This document shows, in pieces, positions 8,189 to 16,948 of a DNA stretch of 64,000 nt. The position numbers and the translations under genes were made by a program. The stretch spans positions 16,256-80,255 of the forward strand of contig SFGV01000004.1 in NCBI GenBank assembly GCA_004557545.1. Reading direction: 5' to 3'. Within the stretch, counting starts at the first letter, position 1. Every line of letters starts with the position of its first letter. Below the pieces are notes generated by a model. That model made no database searches and was not told the origin of the DNA. It saw nothing but the letters and a program-made list of their open reading frames with translations. This DNA is from Succinatimonas hippei (GTDB lineage: Bacteria; Pseudomonadota; Gammaproteobacteria; Enterobacterales; Succinivibrionaceae).

Positions 8189-8253
8189 GGTTAACTAAAG
8201 TCAGAAATAATTGGTTAGCTCTATCTAACACCTGTCAGTTTAGGCTAACCAAA
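8189..8253. promoter_or_regulatory. Cluster of DtxR/IdeR-like boxes before feoAB
   Basis: Three related elements occur: GGTTAAC (8189-8195), GTTAG-N6-CTAAC (8214-8229), and TCAGTTTAGGCTAACCAAA (8235-8253). The last agrees with the IdeR/DtxR consensus TTAGGTTAGGCTAACCTAA at 16 of 19 positions. GGTTAGC (8213-8219) and GCTAACC (8244-8250) are also mutually inverted. No Fur box of the GATAATGAT type is obvious. The regulator itself is not in the window. Confidence 0.5.
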
Positions 8254-8338
8254 AATGCAATGCAAGTCATATTTTTGGAAATAAGACTTTTAAAAATAAT
8301 GAATTAGGATTCGGTATTAAAGGAAAGAAGGTTTTGAG

Positions 8339-8368
8339 AAAGCCGCTGTGAGGGATTCAGCGGCTTTT
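8339..8368 (-). terminator. Hairpin after the esterase gene
   Basis: AAGCCGCTG pairs with CAGCGGCTT around a 9-base loop just after the stop at 8373. The downstream tract on the minus strand is TCTC, so termination would be only moderate. Confidence 0.6.
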
Positions 8369-8372
8369 AAAA

Positions 8373-9281
8373 TCAGACTTTTAGATGGCGATCCAGGAAT
8401 TGCACCATTACATCCTGAACCTCTTTCTGAACCCAGTACGGGCCTCCGTGCCCTGCCCCTTTAACCAGATAACGCTCGGACTCTATTCCATGATCTCTTA
8501 AGGCCTGAAACATAATGTCAGTCTCGATTTCAGAGACCAGAGTGTCATTGGTTCCATGGAACAACAGGAAAGGCGGGGTATGCTCGTCAACATAATTCGC
8601 GGGGTTATAAATAGCGACCTCCTGAGGACGATCCAACACGCTCGCGTCTACTCCTCCGCAGATGGTGCACCCGTTAAGCCAGAGCGCCTGACAGGCTGAG
8701 GGTGATGAGTACTCCTGCTCTTTTTGCGCGCCAAAGCCTTCGGCCATACGCGATAGATCCGTAACTCCGTATATATCCACCACGCAGGAGACATTACTTT
8801 TTACATCCATGTTCTCGCCGGCGTCAAAGCGTCCGCTGTAGCCGGTAACTCCGGCAAAAGCCGAAAGATAACCGCCCGCGGAGGTTCCCATGATCCCGAT
8901 GCGATCCTGCCTTATGCCAAAACGCATGGCGTTCTTTCTTAAATATCTGATGGCTGACTTTACATCGATTATCGGCGCCGGCAGATTTGCCTGAGGCGCG
9001 AAGCGGTACTCGACTGACGCGACAAAATACCCTTCCTGAGCAAGCCGCATTCTTATCTCAAGATGCGATGAACGGTTGCAGGTAATAAAACCGCCACCTG
9101 TTACGAATACAACCACAGGGAGAAGTTTTCCAAGACGCGGCTTTAATATGTCCATCTTAAGATCGACATTCGGGTAGCTGTGAACGCTGACCTGTGAGAA
9201 GGTAACCCCTTCTATAAGATCAATTCGCGGACTTTTAAGTTCAACGTCCAGGATCTTGCTTTGCGCGTGAACCTGTTGCAT
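8373..9281 (-). CDS. Alpha/beta-hydrolase (HSL/BD-FAE-like esterase)
   Basis: This is a 302-residue serine hydrolase. The oxyanion-hole loop reads FVTGGGF (a variant of HGGG), the nucleophile elbow is GTSAGG, the acid is in FHGTNDTLV and the base in GAGHGG. These features match hydrolase-fold-3 esterases such as BD-FAE, which remove acetyl or feruloyl groups from plant polymers. ATG 9281 has GGGAG 7 bases upstream; a frame extension to 9299 lacks one. No signal peptide is evident, so it is likely cytosolic. It lies 95 bases after the barrel gene, perhaps in one transcript. Confidence 0.8.
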   Translation of the reverse strand: MQQVHAQSKILDVELKSPRIDLIEGVTFSQVSVHSYPNVDLKMDILKPRLGKLLPVVVFVTGGGFITCNRSSHLEIRMRLAQEGYFVASVEYRFAPQANLPAPIIDVKSAIRYLRKNAMRFGIRQDRIGIMGTSAGGYLSAFAGVTGYSGRFDAGENMDVKSNVSCVVDIYGVTDLSRMAEGFGAQKEQEYSSPSACQALWLNGCTICGGVDASVLDRPQEVAIYNPANYVDEHTPPFLLFHGTNDTLVSEIETDIMFQALRDHGIESERYLVKGAGHGGPYWVQKEVQDVMVQFLDRHLKV

Positions 9282-9300
9282 TTTAATCTCCCAGAACACA

Positions 9301-9322
9301 GCGGGCGGCCAATGCCGCCCGC
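9301..9322. other. Perfect intercistronic hairpin
   Basis: GCGGGCGGC (9301-9309) and GCCGCCCGC (9314-9322) pair without mismatch around CAAT. No T run follows on either strand. It sits between the barrel gene and the Shine-Dalgarno of the esterase, so it may slow 3' decay of the upstream message or limit read-through. Confidence 0.5.
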
Positions 9323-9376
9323 GTACAATCCCAAGCTTTCCTGACTTTATAGATTTATTAACGTCAGAGTTTTAAA

Positions 9377-10210
9377 TCAGAAGCTGAGCGCTCCGTTTAA
9401 GTAAAAGCCATATGAAGGATCGGCACTTATGGTACGGATCTCATCACCATCATGGTTATACAGCTTGAAGTCACGGCTGAAGCTCGCGTCAACGCCGGCT
9501 CTTAAGGTTAAGGCCTCAAGCGGGGTCAGCACAACGCCGACATTCGCGTTCACGCTGTCCTCATAGAAATATCCTTTGGGGGCAAACGCGCTGTCATCTG
9601 AGAGCTGGTAGACGTCCTGGTTAAAGAACGACGCCGCGCCTTCAAGAGCTACAGACTGGGTAAAACGGTACATAAGAGAGGTATCAGGATAACCTAACAC
9701 CATAGACAGTCCGTAATCGCCAAGTCTGCGGTATTTCAAAGCGGCTATCGGGGCGAAGCGGTTATCAGCCTCATTGAAGTTGGCTTTAAGCCCAAGCATC
9801 GCGCCAAAACCGTTTCCAAAATCAAAGGACAAACCGACACGCGGACGGAGGGTATAGCTTTCAGAGGCGTGGAAATCATCTTCCCAGCCAAAAGATCCGC
9901 CCAGACCCACAAAATAGCCAAAGCCGTCAGAAAAACCGCCATCATGGTGTATATCGGCGTAAAGCAGATGAAGCTTTCCCAGCCAGTCATTACGGTCAAA
10001 ATCGTAGTCTGTGACTTTATATCCTAATGTAAAGAAATCATATCCGCCCTGTATACCGTAGGAAGTGGTTTTTACATCACCATTAAACCCGCCGGCGTCA
10101 GCAGATGAGGTTGAAGAATATATAGGAGAGAGCCAGAAGCCTGACGCGACTGCGCCGGCGCTCATTGCGCCAAGTGTAACCGCGACAGCCAGAATTGATA
10201 GTTTTCGCAT
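9377..10210 (-). CDS. Outer-membrane beta-barrel protein
   Basis: The protein starts with a clean signal peptide (MRKLSILAVAVTLGAMSAGAVASG), so ATG 10210 is preferred over the extension to 10255. The ~255 mature residues are rich in alternating aromatic and glycine strands (YGIQGGYDFFTLGYKVTDYDF, GYFVGLGGSFGW). They end in Phe (NGALSF), the usual C-terminal signal for barrel assembly. I cannot assign a named family. It could be an OmpW/OmpA-type eight-strand barrel or a larger one, and its function is unknown. Confidence 0.7.
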   Translation of the reverse strand: MRKLSILAVAVTLGAMSAGAVASGFWLSPIYSSTSSADAGGFNGDVKTTSYGIQGGYDFFTLGYKVTDYDFDRNDWLGKLHLLYADIHHDGGFSDGFGYFVGLGGSFGWEDDFHASESYTLRPRVGLSFDFGNGFGAMLGLKANFNEADNRFAPIAALKYRRLGDYGLSMVLGYPDTSLMYRFTQSVALEGAASFFNQDVYQLSDDSAFAPKGYFYEDSVNANVGVVLTPLEALTLRAGVDASFSRDFKLYNHDGDEIRTISADPSYGFYLNGALSF

Positions 10211-10538
10211 AAAAGATTCCGCTAAAAAATGTTGAAATCCAAAAGTCTGCTCCATTTGGGTGTTATTTTGAATAGATGCGCCGCCGATTGCAAGCCTTGG
10301 AGTTCAAAACTTTCCTTACGCCCTGTCCGAAAACGCCTCAGACTTCGTTTTATCTGTTAGAGCGCGTTTTTTACAGTATTCTGGACAAAAATGGCTGTAA
10401 AAAAACTTTGTATTGCCATCAGATGAAAACAGAGTTGATGGTATATCCGGATTTATGCTTGATTATCAAATAATTTTTTCTTAACTGGCTTCGTTTTTTC
10501 GTGCTATCCTTTGGGAAATTTTTGACGGACTTAACAGA
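10211..10538. other. Divergent intergenic region, barrel gene / protease operon
   Basis: This 328-base, partly AT-rich spacer separates two divergent transcripts. It holds the promoter TTAACT (10481-10486) N18 TATCCT (10505-10510), preceded by TG as an extended -10, for the rightward operon. A compact TTGAT/ATCAA palindrome (10469-10479) has too short a gap to be an FNR site. Nothing else is recognisable. Confidence 0.45.
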
Positions 10539-11702
10539 ATGCTTTGCGCACGCACAACCATCGCCGCGGTAATCCTATTTGCCGCCGCATCCGCTCAGTC
10601 AGCCACAACTGACGTAGGCGACAAACTGCTTTCAGTAAAAGGCACTATGGACAGCATAAATGAGGAGCTTCGTGCCCAGCACGCGGATATAAGCAGGCTC
10701 ACCTCCGATGTGGCCGCTTCAAACCGCGAAAACGCGGCCATGAACCGGCAGCTTTTAAATGAAATTAAAGCGCTGCGCCGGCAAAATCAGGCTCTGTGGG
10801 ATACCAATCAGGCGCTCATAAAGGCCGATTCAGGCGATAACCCCAACGGTGTCAGCCAGTCGGCCAAGGAAATCTTAAAGGCGGTAGGTGAGCCGCGTAA
10901 CTACGATATCGAGACTCCTGACGGCAAAATGCTCTTTGGCAGCGAGGAGTATGTCTACGTTCAGGAGGCGGACGCTACTCTCGCAGCCCGCGTTGACACC
11001 GGTGCCACCGTTTCATCCATCGCGGCCACCAACATCTCGCGTTTTGAAAGCGATGGAGTAAAGAAAGTCCGCTTTACGATAGAGTTCAATGACCGTTCTA
11101 TAGATGTCGAGGCTCCTTTCATCCGCGTGACCAGGGTACGGCAGTCATCATCCTCTGAATTCAGCTACCGTCTAGTAGTCGGACTTAACATCAAGATAGC
11201 CGATTATTCCGTGTATACCGAGTTCAACCTTATGGACAGGTCGCACATGGATTTTCCGATGCTGCTTGGCCGCTCACTGCTTACGGATATCGCCTCTGTC
11301 GATGTGTCGCGCAACTATATACAAAAGCGCGCGGATCCTGACGGGCTTCTCATCATCAACCGTGACCTCTATACCCTGCTTAAGAAAAACGGCGAGAACG
11401 TCAATAAGGAATACGATGAGCGCATGAGCATGGCTCAGGGCGGTCAGGTAGCCCACCCTGACGACAGCTACGGCTCAAACCTCGGCACAGACTCTACAAA
11501 GGCTCTGCCTGAGGTCACTCAGAAGACCCTTAAGGATGAATACATGCAGCGTCTCAAAGACGCCGGCGTAAGCCTTCCTCCTGACGCCGCGGCAAGCTCG
11601 GAAGGAACTGTCAGCACCTCTGAGTCCGATGAAGCCAAGGACACCGAAAACAGCGCTGAGAACGACGACAAAACCCAGAACACCAAAGCTGAGGACAAAT
11701 AA
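10539..11702 (+). CDS. Secreted retropepsin-like protease, RimB/"ATP-dependent zinc protease" type
   Basis: A signal peptide (MLCARTTIAAVILFAAASAQSA) is followed by a coiled coil (about 28-90) and then a retropepsin-like domain. The catalytic-style motif is RVDTGATVSSI and the later PMLLGRSLL matches the second retropepsin motif. The family (PF05618) was misnamed as a zinc protease. The C-terminal ~70 residues are low-complexity and acidic. The gene is first of three, with a 3-base gap to the membrane protein; such trios with RimK-like ligases are known in proteobacteria. It probably acts in the periplasm, either cleaving a peptide tag or binding a target. Confidence 0.75.
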   Translation: MLCARTTIAAVILFAAASAQSATTDVGDKLLSVKGTMDSINEELRAQHADISRLTSDVAASNRENAAMNRQLLNEIKALRRQNQALWDTNQALIKADSGDNPNGVSQSAKEILKAVGEPRNYDIETPDGKMLFGSEEYVYVQEADATLAARVDTGATVSSIAATNISRFESDGVKKVRFTIEFNDRSIDVEAPFIRVTRVRQSSSSEFSYRLVVGLNIKIADYSVYTEFNLMDRSHMDFPMLLGRSLLTDIASVDVSRNYIQKRADPDGLLIINRDLYTLLKKNGENVNKEYDERMSMAQGGQVAHPDDSYGSNLGTDSTKALPEVTQKTLKDEYMQRLKDAGVSLPPDAAASSEGTVSTSESDEAKDTENSAENDDKTQNTKAEDK

Positions 11703-11705
11703 TAC

Positions 11706-13454
11706 ATGGTATCGCGTGGAGTATTCTATTTTGTAACCGCCATATTGTTTGTGGCAGGTTTACTTATGATGTTCTATCAGCACATAAACTATGAGGTGCC
11801 ATGGCTGCCCGGTCAGGCCCGTGATCTGTGGAACGTTGAGGCGAAAATAGAGTTTATGCCGGCCGGCAACAGCCCGGTTGACGTACGCTTTGCCCTGCCC
11901 GCCGTACAGCCTGGACTGGTTCAGGTCAAACAGGCTACGTCTTCTTTAGGCTATGGCGTTGATTACGTCAACCGCAACGGCAGCAACTATGTGGAGTGGA
12001 CCAAGCGTCAGGTCTCAGGCCCGCAGGTGCTTTATTACCGCGCCGACTTTCTTTTGGATGAGAACGCCACCCAGTCTTCAATGAGGGTGCCGGCCATCAG
12101 TGAGACCGTAGAACCTGAGCCTTACAACACCGCGATCCGGGAGATAGCAGATCTCGCTCAGGAGCGCTCGGCTGACCCGTTCTCATTTGCCTCTCAGGTG
12201 ATACGTGAGCTGCAAAAGCCCTCAGAATCTCATTCACTGCTGTTAAACCACTATTCACTTTCAAATCTTGTGGTGAGGATCCTGCAGTCGGCGAAAATCC
12301 ACGCGCGCGAGATTGGCGTAGTCCAGCTTGAAAACTACCGTCGCCATCGTCCGTTGCAGTCCCGTGTCGCGGTTTTCTCGGGCAACAAATATCAGATTTT
12401 CGACCCGAAGACCGGTATTTCAGGACTCAAATCAGGCAAATCCCGCGAGGTCATCTGGACTGACAACGGCAATCCGCTTTTGAATATCACAGGCGCCCAG
12501 GCCGCAAGAACCAAGGACGGTCAGTCCGCCCGCGTAAGCTTTACCATGATGCATCACCGCATCTCCTCAATCCGCGCAGGTCAGCTCAAGGCCGGAATAG
12601 ACCGCGCGTCAGGCTCCGAGTTCATTCCGCTTTCAATTGGGTCACTGCCGATTGACGAGCAGGCTATGTTCAAGATGTTCCTGCTGCTTCCTGTGGGAAT
12701 TCTCATTGTGGTGTTTTTGCGCATCATCGTAGGAGTCAAGACCTCCGGCACCTTCATGCCGGTGCTGATCGCCATGGCCTTTTTGGAGACCGATCTGGTG
12801 GTAGGTCTTATAGGCTTCATCGCGATCATCGGCGTGGGTCTGGTCGTCAGATCCTGGCTCTCCCACCTGAACCTGCTTCTGATAGCTAGGATCTCGGCGG
12901 TGATCATCGTCGTCATCTGCATAATCGGATCAGTCTCGGTGTTCTCCTACAAATTCGGTCTTACCGAAGGTCTTAAGGTCACGTTCTTCCCTATGATCAT
13001 TCTTTCATGGACCATCGAGCGCATGTCGATTGTCTGGGAGGAAGAGGGCTATCACGAGGTATTAAAGCAGGGCGCCGGTTCGATCTTCGTGGCGGTCTGC
13101 GGATACCTCGCGATGAACTCGCTCACCGTACAGCACCTGACCTCAAACTTCCTGGGGCTGCAACTTGTGATCCTCTCGCTCATTCTGGTAATGGGCAATT
13201 ACACCGGCTTCAGGCTTACCGAGCTTAAGCGTTTCAAACCACTGACCCTCCAGATCCGCAAGTTCCACAACGGAGATCAGCAGTATGAGGAGCATGACGA
13301 GTTAAAGCGCGAACGTCAGGAACTCAAAAGAGATCCTCACAATGTTTACCGCAAGTGGAAGAAAGAGGCCCAGGAGCAGCTGAGGAAATTAAACGAGACA
13401 GACTCTCACGCTCAGGTAAAGTCTGACAATCAGGATAACGGGGGCAAGAGGTAA
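11706..13454 (+). CDS. Inactive transglutaminase-like protein with seven TM helices
   Basis: This 582-residue protein has one N-terminal TM helix, then a periplasmic domain of about 300 residues. That domain resembles an inactive transglutaminase fold (LVVRILQSAKIHAREIGVV region). A C-terminal block of seven TM helices (from about 317) is followed by a charged tail (EEHDELKRERQELKRD). This matches the Transglut_i_TM / 7TM_transglut architecture known beside RimK-type ATP-grasp ligases. Its stop shares bases with the next start (TAATG), so the two are translationally coupled. It is inferred to link a periplasmic signal or substrate to the cytosolic ligase. Confidence 0.8.
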   Translation: MVSRGVFYFVTAILFVAGLLMMFYQHINYEVPWLPGQARDLWNVEAKIEFMPAGNSPVDVRFALPAVQPGLVQVKQATSSLGYGVDYVNRNGSNYVEWTKRQVSGPQVLYYRADFLLDENATQSSMRVPAISETVEPEPYNTAIREIADLAQERSADPFSFASQVIRELQKPSESHSLLLNHYSLSNLVVRILQSAKIHAREIGVVQLENYRRHRPLQSRVAVFSGNKYQIFDPKTGISGLKSGKSREVIWTDNGNPLLNITGAQAARTKDGQSARVSFTMMHHRISSIRAGQLKAGIDRASGSEFIPLSIGSLPIDEQAMFKMFLLLPVGILIVVFLRIIVGVKTSGTFMPVLIAMAFLETDLVVGLIGFIAIIGVGLVVRSWLSHLNLLLIARISAVIIVVICIIGSVSVFSYKFGLTEGLKVTFFPMIILSWTIERMSIVWEEEGYHEVLKQGAGSIFVAVCGYLAMNSLTVQHLTSNFLGLQLVILSLILVMGNYTGFRLTELKRFKPLTLQIRKFHNGDQQYEEHDELKRERQELKRDPHNVYRKWKKEAQEQLRKLNETDSHAQVKSDNQDNGGKR

Positions 13455-14446
13455 TGTTCCGTATCCCGCTTCCTGGATTTATTACCAGGTACGCTAATCC
13501 CGTTGACATGGTTGAAGACGGGATCATGGGTATGAATACCCGTAATATCAGCTATATCGGACGTTACAACAAGCGCCATCTGTTTCCTCTGGTGGACAAT
13601 AAGCTTTTAACCAAGCGTATTGCCCTCTCGCACCATGTAAGCACAACCAAACTCATAGGAACAGTGCAGAACCAGCATGACGTTCAGAATGTTCTGGACA
13701 TCATAGGCGACAACCACGAGTTCTGTATCAAGCCTGCTCAGGGATCAGGCGGTAAAGGCATTCTGGTCATAAAAGACCGCAACGCCCAGAACGGCCATTT
13801 CATAAAGTCCTCTGGCGAGGAGATCAACAATCACGATTTAAGACGCCACCTTACAAATATCCTCGCGGGGCTGTTCTCTCTTGGCGGACGTCAGGATTTC
13901 GCGCTCATAGAAGAGCTTATTCACTTTGACAATGTGTTTTCAGGCTTCAGCTATGACGGAGTGCCTGACACACGTGTCATTGTGTTTCAGGGTTTTCCCA
14001 TCATGTGCATGATGCGCCTTTCAACCAGCGCATCTGACGGTAAGGCCAACCTGCATCAGGGCGCTGTAGGTGTCGGGATATGCATACGCACCGGAAGAGC
14101 CGTGCGCGCCGTTCAGTTCAATGAGCCTATAGAATTTCACCCTGATACAGACCGCAGGCTTTCAGAGCTTACAGTCCCCCACTGGCGTCAGGTTCTGGAG
14201 CTCGCGGCCTCCTGCTATGAAATGTCAGGACTTGGTTATATAGGAACTGACATCGTGCTTGACCGCGACAAGGGACCGATGCTACTCGAGCTCAATGCCC
14301 GCCCGGGGCTTGCCATACAGATCTGCAATAACGCGGGGCTTTTGCCACGCTTAAGACTCATTGAGGCTCTGACCAAACGTCAGAGGCTTTCCGTGCCTGA
14401 GCGCGTTGAGTTCTCCATGGAGCACTTCGGGGTCTGGAAGAACTGA
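13454..14446 (+). CDS. RimK-related alpha-L-glutamate ligase-like ATP-grasp enzyme
   Basis: This is a 330-residue ATP-grasp protein. KPAQGSGGKGILVI forms the ATP-binding strand-loop, and the metal-binding end is MLLELNARPGLAIQI. The family links amino acids (often glutamate) to a peptide or protein carboxylate using ATP. It resembles TIGR02291 proteins that always travel with the 7TM transglutaminase-like partner. The target of the modification is not known. The gene ends the operon, and a GC-rich hairpin follows. Confidence 0.82.
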   Translation: MFRIPLPGFITRYANPVDMVEDGIMGMNTRNISYIGRYNKRHLFPLVDNKLLTKRIALSHHVSTTKLIGTVQNQHDVQNVLDIIGDNHEFCIKPAQGSGGKGILVIKDRNAQNGHFIKSSGEEINNHDLRRHLTNILAGLFSLGGRQDFALIEELIHFDNVFSGFSYDGVPDTRVIVFQGFPIMCMMRLSTSASDGKANLHQGAVGVGICIRTGRAVRAVQFNEPIEFHPDTDRRLSELTVPHWRQVLELAASCYEMSGLGYIGTDIVLDRDKGPMLLELNARPGLAIQICNNAGLLPRLRLIEALTKRQRLSVPERVEFSMEHFGVWKN

Positions 14447-14473
14447 CTGACAAACGGCTCTGAAAACGCGACA

Positions 14474-14498
14474 CGGGGCAAAGCCTGGCTTTGCCCCG
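14474..14498 (+). terminator. Hairpin after the ATP-grasp operon
   Basis: An 11-bp perfect stem, CGGGGCAAAGC with GCTTTGCCCCG, closes a CTG loop. The following CTTGCGTCTTTT is only a broken T tract, so termination is probable rather than certain. Confidence 0.65.
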
Positions 14499-14546
14499 CT
14501 TGCGTCTTTTAACAGTTAATGCGATCTTCAGGCAAGGAGGTTCACA

Positions 14547-16136
14547 ATGCACCTGATCCTTGGATTGCTCTCCGCGATAGCGCTTTTAGCCTTTGCCGTT
14601 GCCCTCACCAAGAAATACATGCTAAGGCTCTTTGGCAGCTCTATAAACCGCGTGATAGGCAAATCGGTTGGTTCAACTCCAAAAGCCTTTGTCACCGGTG
14701 TCCTCACCACCATGCTTCTTCAGAGCAGTACCGCTACCTCTTTTCTGGTATCAGGATTTCTAAGAAAAAGACTTCTGCCCCTTAGCGCAGCGCTGACCAT
14801 AATGCTGGGAGCTGATCTTGGCACCGCCATAATGGCAAGACTCCTGACCTATGATCTCTCGATGGTCTGCCCGCTTCTGATGCTCTCAGGCACAATATGC
14901 TTTCTCCTGTACCCTGAAAGACCCAGAGTACGGCATACGGGAGGGATCCTGACGGGGCTTGGGCTTATCCTGCTCTCTCTGTCTCTTATAGTTTCAACCA
15001 CACGACCGGCGCTTGACTCTGACATAACCGCGATGCTCCTGAAGTCACTTACAGGTCAGATAACCTTTTCCGTGATCATGGGGATGGGGATCGCGGTGCT
15101 TTGCATGTCAAGTCTCGCCGCGGTACTGCTTACCTCTCTGATGTGCTCAACCGGGGCAATCACGCCTGATTGCTCGCTAGCCCTGGTCTTAGGCGCGAAC
15201 ATCGGCTCTTGCGTGCTCGAGCTTCTGGGAGCCTCAAGACAGGGTACAGAGGCAAGGCGCGTCATGACCGGCAATACGCTTTTTAGGATCATAATCGCCG
15301 CGCTGGCTCTGCTTCTGATGCCGCTTATTGTGAAGCTTCAGCAGCGCGCCGCTCCGCTTTCGGAGTTTGTGATCTGGTTTCATGTGGGATTTAATCTCTG
15401 CGTATGCGCGGTGATGCTGCCATTTGTTAAGTTATTCTCAAAAGTACTCTACTATCTGATCCCGGACGCGGTCAGTGAGCCTTCACCTGATCTGCCAAAA
15501 CATCTTGACCGCTCTGCTTATATAGATCCAGATCTGGCGCTTTCTGACGCTACGCGCGAGATCCTGCGCGTTGGCGATTGTGTTCTGAAAATTTTAAAAA
15601 ATATCAAATCAGAAACCTATGGCAGGGCACCTGAGGGCGAGGAAAGCCAGAATTTACGCAACCGTGTAAAAATACTCGTGCCTAAAATCAGCGCCTATCT
15701 TTCAGGGATAAGCTGTGACAGCCCACAGCAACGGCACCGCTCCGCTCTGTGTACCCTTACCTGCGCCAGACTCTCGCAACTCTCTGGTCTATTGTCCTCA
15801 ATTGAAAAGAAGGCGCTGCTGTTACGATCCCAGGATCCTCTGCCAGAGAAAAAACTTATGTGCGTCAGCAGACTCTCACTATCCTGCCAGATGACCCTGG
15901 AATACGCGTTGCACGCCTTCTCATACCGTGGAGATAATGTCGACAAATCATTTGACAGATCTCTTACGGAATTTATTTCACAGCTTGATGACGCGGCGAC
16001 CTCCCAGTTTTCGCAAAAGAATTCATCAGAGGCGGGAGGAAGTACCAGAATGATGATGCTCGAGCTTATAGGACAGTTCCGCCAGTGCTCTTTGCTGCTG
16101 TCCTTTTCAAATATGTCACCTGACACCCTGCCTTGA
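14547..16136 (+). CDS. Na+/phosphate cotransporter family protein (NptA/YjbB type)
   Basis: This 529-residue membrane protein has the two inverted Na_Pi_cotrans repeats. The first contains LLQSSTATSFLVSGF; the second has the weaker MSSLAAVLLTSLM followed by LGANIGS. After about 330 residues of helices comes a cytosolic PhoU-like helical tail (about 340-520). The second motif lacks the usual QSS, which might alter ion coupling. A perfect AGGAGG lies 7 bases before ATG 14547. In YjbB-like proteins such transporters export phosphate. It stands downstream of the ATP-grasp trio but behind a hairpin. Confidence 0.85.
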   Translation: MHLILGLLSAIALLAFAVALTKKYMLRLFGSSINRVIGKSVGSTPKAFVTGVLTTMLLQSSTATSFLVSGFLRKRLLPLSAALTIMLGADLGTAIMARLLTYDLSMVCPLLMLSGTICFLLYPERPRVRHTGGILTGLGLILLSLSLIVSTTRPALDSDITAMLLKSLTGQITFSVIMGMGIAVLCMSSLAAVLLTSLMCSTGAITPDCSLALVLGANIGSCVLELLGASRQGTEARRVMTGNTLFRIIIAALALLLMPLIVKLQQRAAPLSEFVIWFHVGFNLCVCAVMLPFVKLFSKVLYYLIPDAVSEPSPDLPKHLDRSAYIDPDLALSDATREILRVGDCVLKILKNIKSETYGRAPEGEESQNLRNRVKILVPKISAYLSGISCDSPQQRHRSALCTLTCARLSQLSGLLSSIEKKALLLRSQDPLPEKKLMCVSRLSLSCQMTLEYALHAFSYRGDNVDKSFDRSLTEFISQLDDAATSQFSQKNSSEAGGSTRMMMLELIGQFRQCSLLLSFSNMSPDTLP

Positions 16137-16189
16137 AAAAGCCAGAACGGCAAAGCCCACGCGTTGCCGTCCCTTCGTGAACGCCAATA

Positions 16190-16948
16190 TCAGTTATTTT
16201 GCGCCGGATCCGTATATCCTTCAGGTTTTTTGAACAGAAGCTCTATTTCATCGTCATAGAGCAGGCGGTACTCACCTTCATCAAGGTTATCATCAAGTCT
16301 CAGCGCTCCAATGGCGACACGGCGCAGCTGAGTAACCTCGTTTTCCACACACTCAAAAAGTCTTTTCACCTCATGAAAACGCCCTTCAGTTACGTAAACC
16401 AGCGCGCTTTTTTCACCTGTAACCGACAAAAAGGCCGGGCGGTAGCGCGTATGCTCATCAGGATGCTTAAGCCCTGAGGCGAAAGCCTTCACATACGAGC
16501 TTTCTATAGGATCGCGTGTCAGAGCCTCATAGACTTTAATAACCCCGCTCTTAGGACTTGTAAGCCTGTGGTTAAGATCGCCATCGTCAGTTACAAGCAA
16601 AAGCCCCGTGGTATCAGCGTCAAGCCTGCCCACACAGTGCAGATCGTCGCTTTTTACCTCTTGTGAGAAAAATCCCTTTACCGTAGGCAGATTCCGGTCT
16701 TTGTCGGCGCTCACGTAGCCCTCAGGCTTGTTTAGCATGTAAACTCGGGCTGTAAAGGCCTCAGTTACGCCGACCTCATCACCGTCAAGCGAGAGCGAGG
16801 AGGAGCCTTTTACCTTAAAGGCGGGATCTGGTATCACCTGACCATCCACGCTTACCTGGCCGCGCTTAATCACCCTCTGCGAGACACTGCGGCTTAACCC
16901 GTAAGCATGTGAGACCGCGCGGTCTAATCTTTCGGATCTCTCACCCAC
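16190..16948 (-). CDS. rsuA: 16S rRNA pseudouridine(516) synthase
   Basis: This protein has an S4 RNA-binding domain at the N-terminus (RLDRAVSHAYGLSRSVSQRVI) and the RsuA catalytic motif GRLDADTTGLLLVTDDG with the nucleophilic Asp. It also has the C-terminal EGRFHEVKRLFE of this subfamily. RsuA isomerises U516 of 16S rRNA during 30S assembly. The start codon lies 8 bases inside the end of fabB, so the pair is co-transcribed. The RsuA/RluB/E/F families are close; the GRLDADTTGLLL pattern and the 252-residue length favour RsuA. Confidence 0.85.
   Translation of the reverse strand: MGERSERLDRAVSHAYGLSRSVSQRVIKRGQVSVDGQVIPDPAFKVKGSSSLSLDGDEVGVTEAFTARVYMLNKPEGYVSADKDRNLPTVKGFFSQEVKSDDLHCVGRLDADTTGLLLVTDDGDLNHRLTSPKSGVIKVYEALTRDPIESSYVKAFASGLKHPDEHTRYRPAFLSVTGEKSALVYVTEGRFHEVKRLFECVENEVTQLRRVAIGALRLDDNLDEGEYRLLYDDEIELLFKKPEGYTDPAQNN

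Noticed and set aside
10276..10473. Rightward 65-codon frame before the retropepsin gene
   Set aside because: It lies upstream of the operon promoter, with no Shine-Dalgarno and no recognisable pattern.
10469..10479. TTGAT/ATCAA palindrome as an FNR site
   Set aside because: FNR needs four bases between the half-sites; here there is one.
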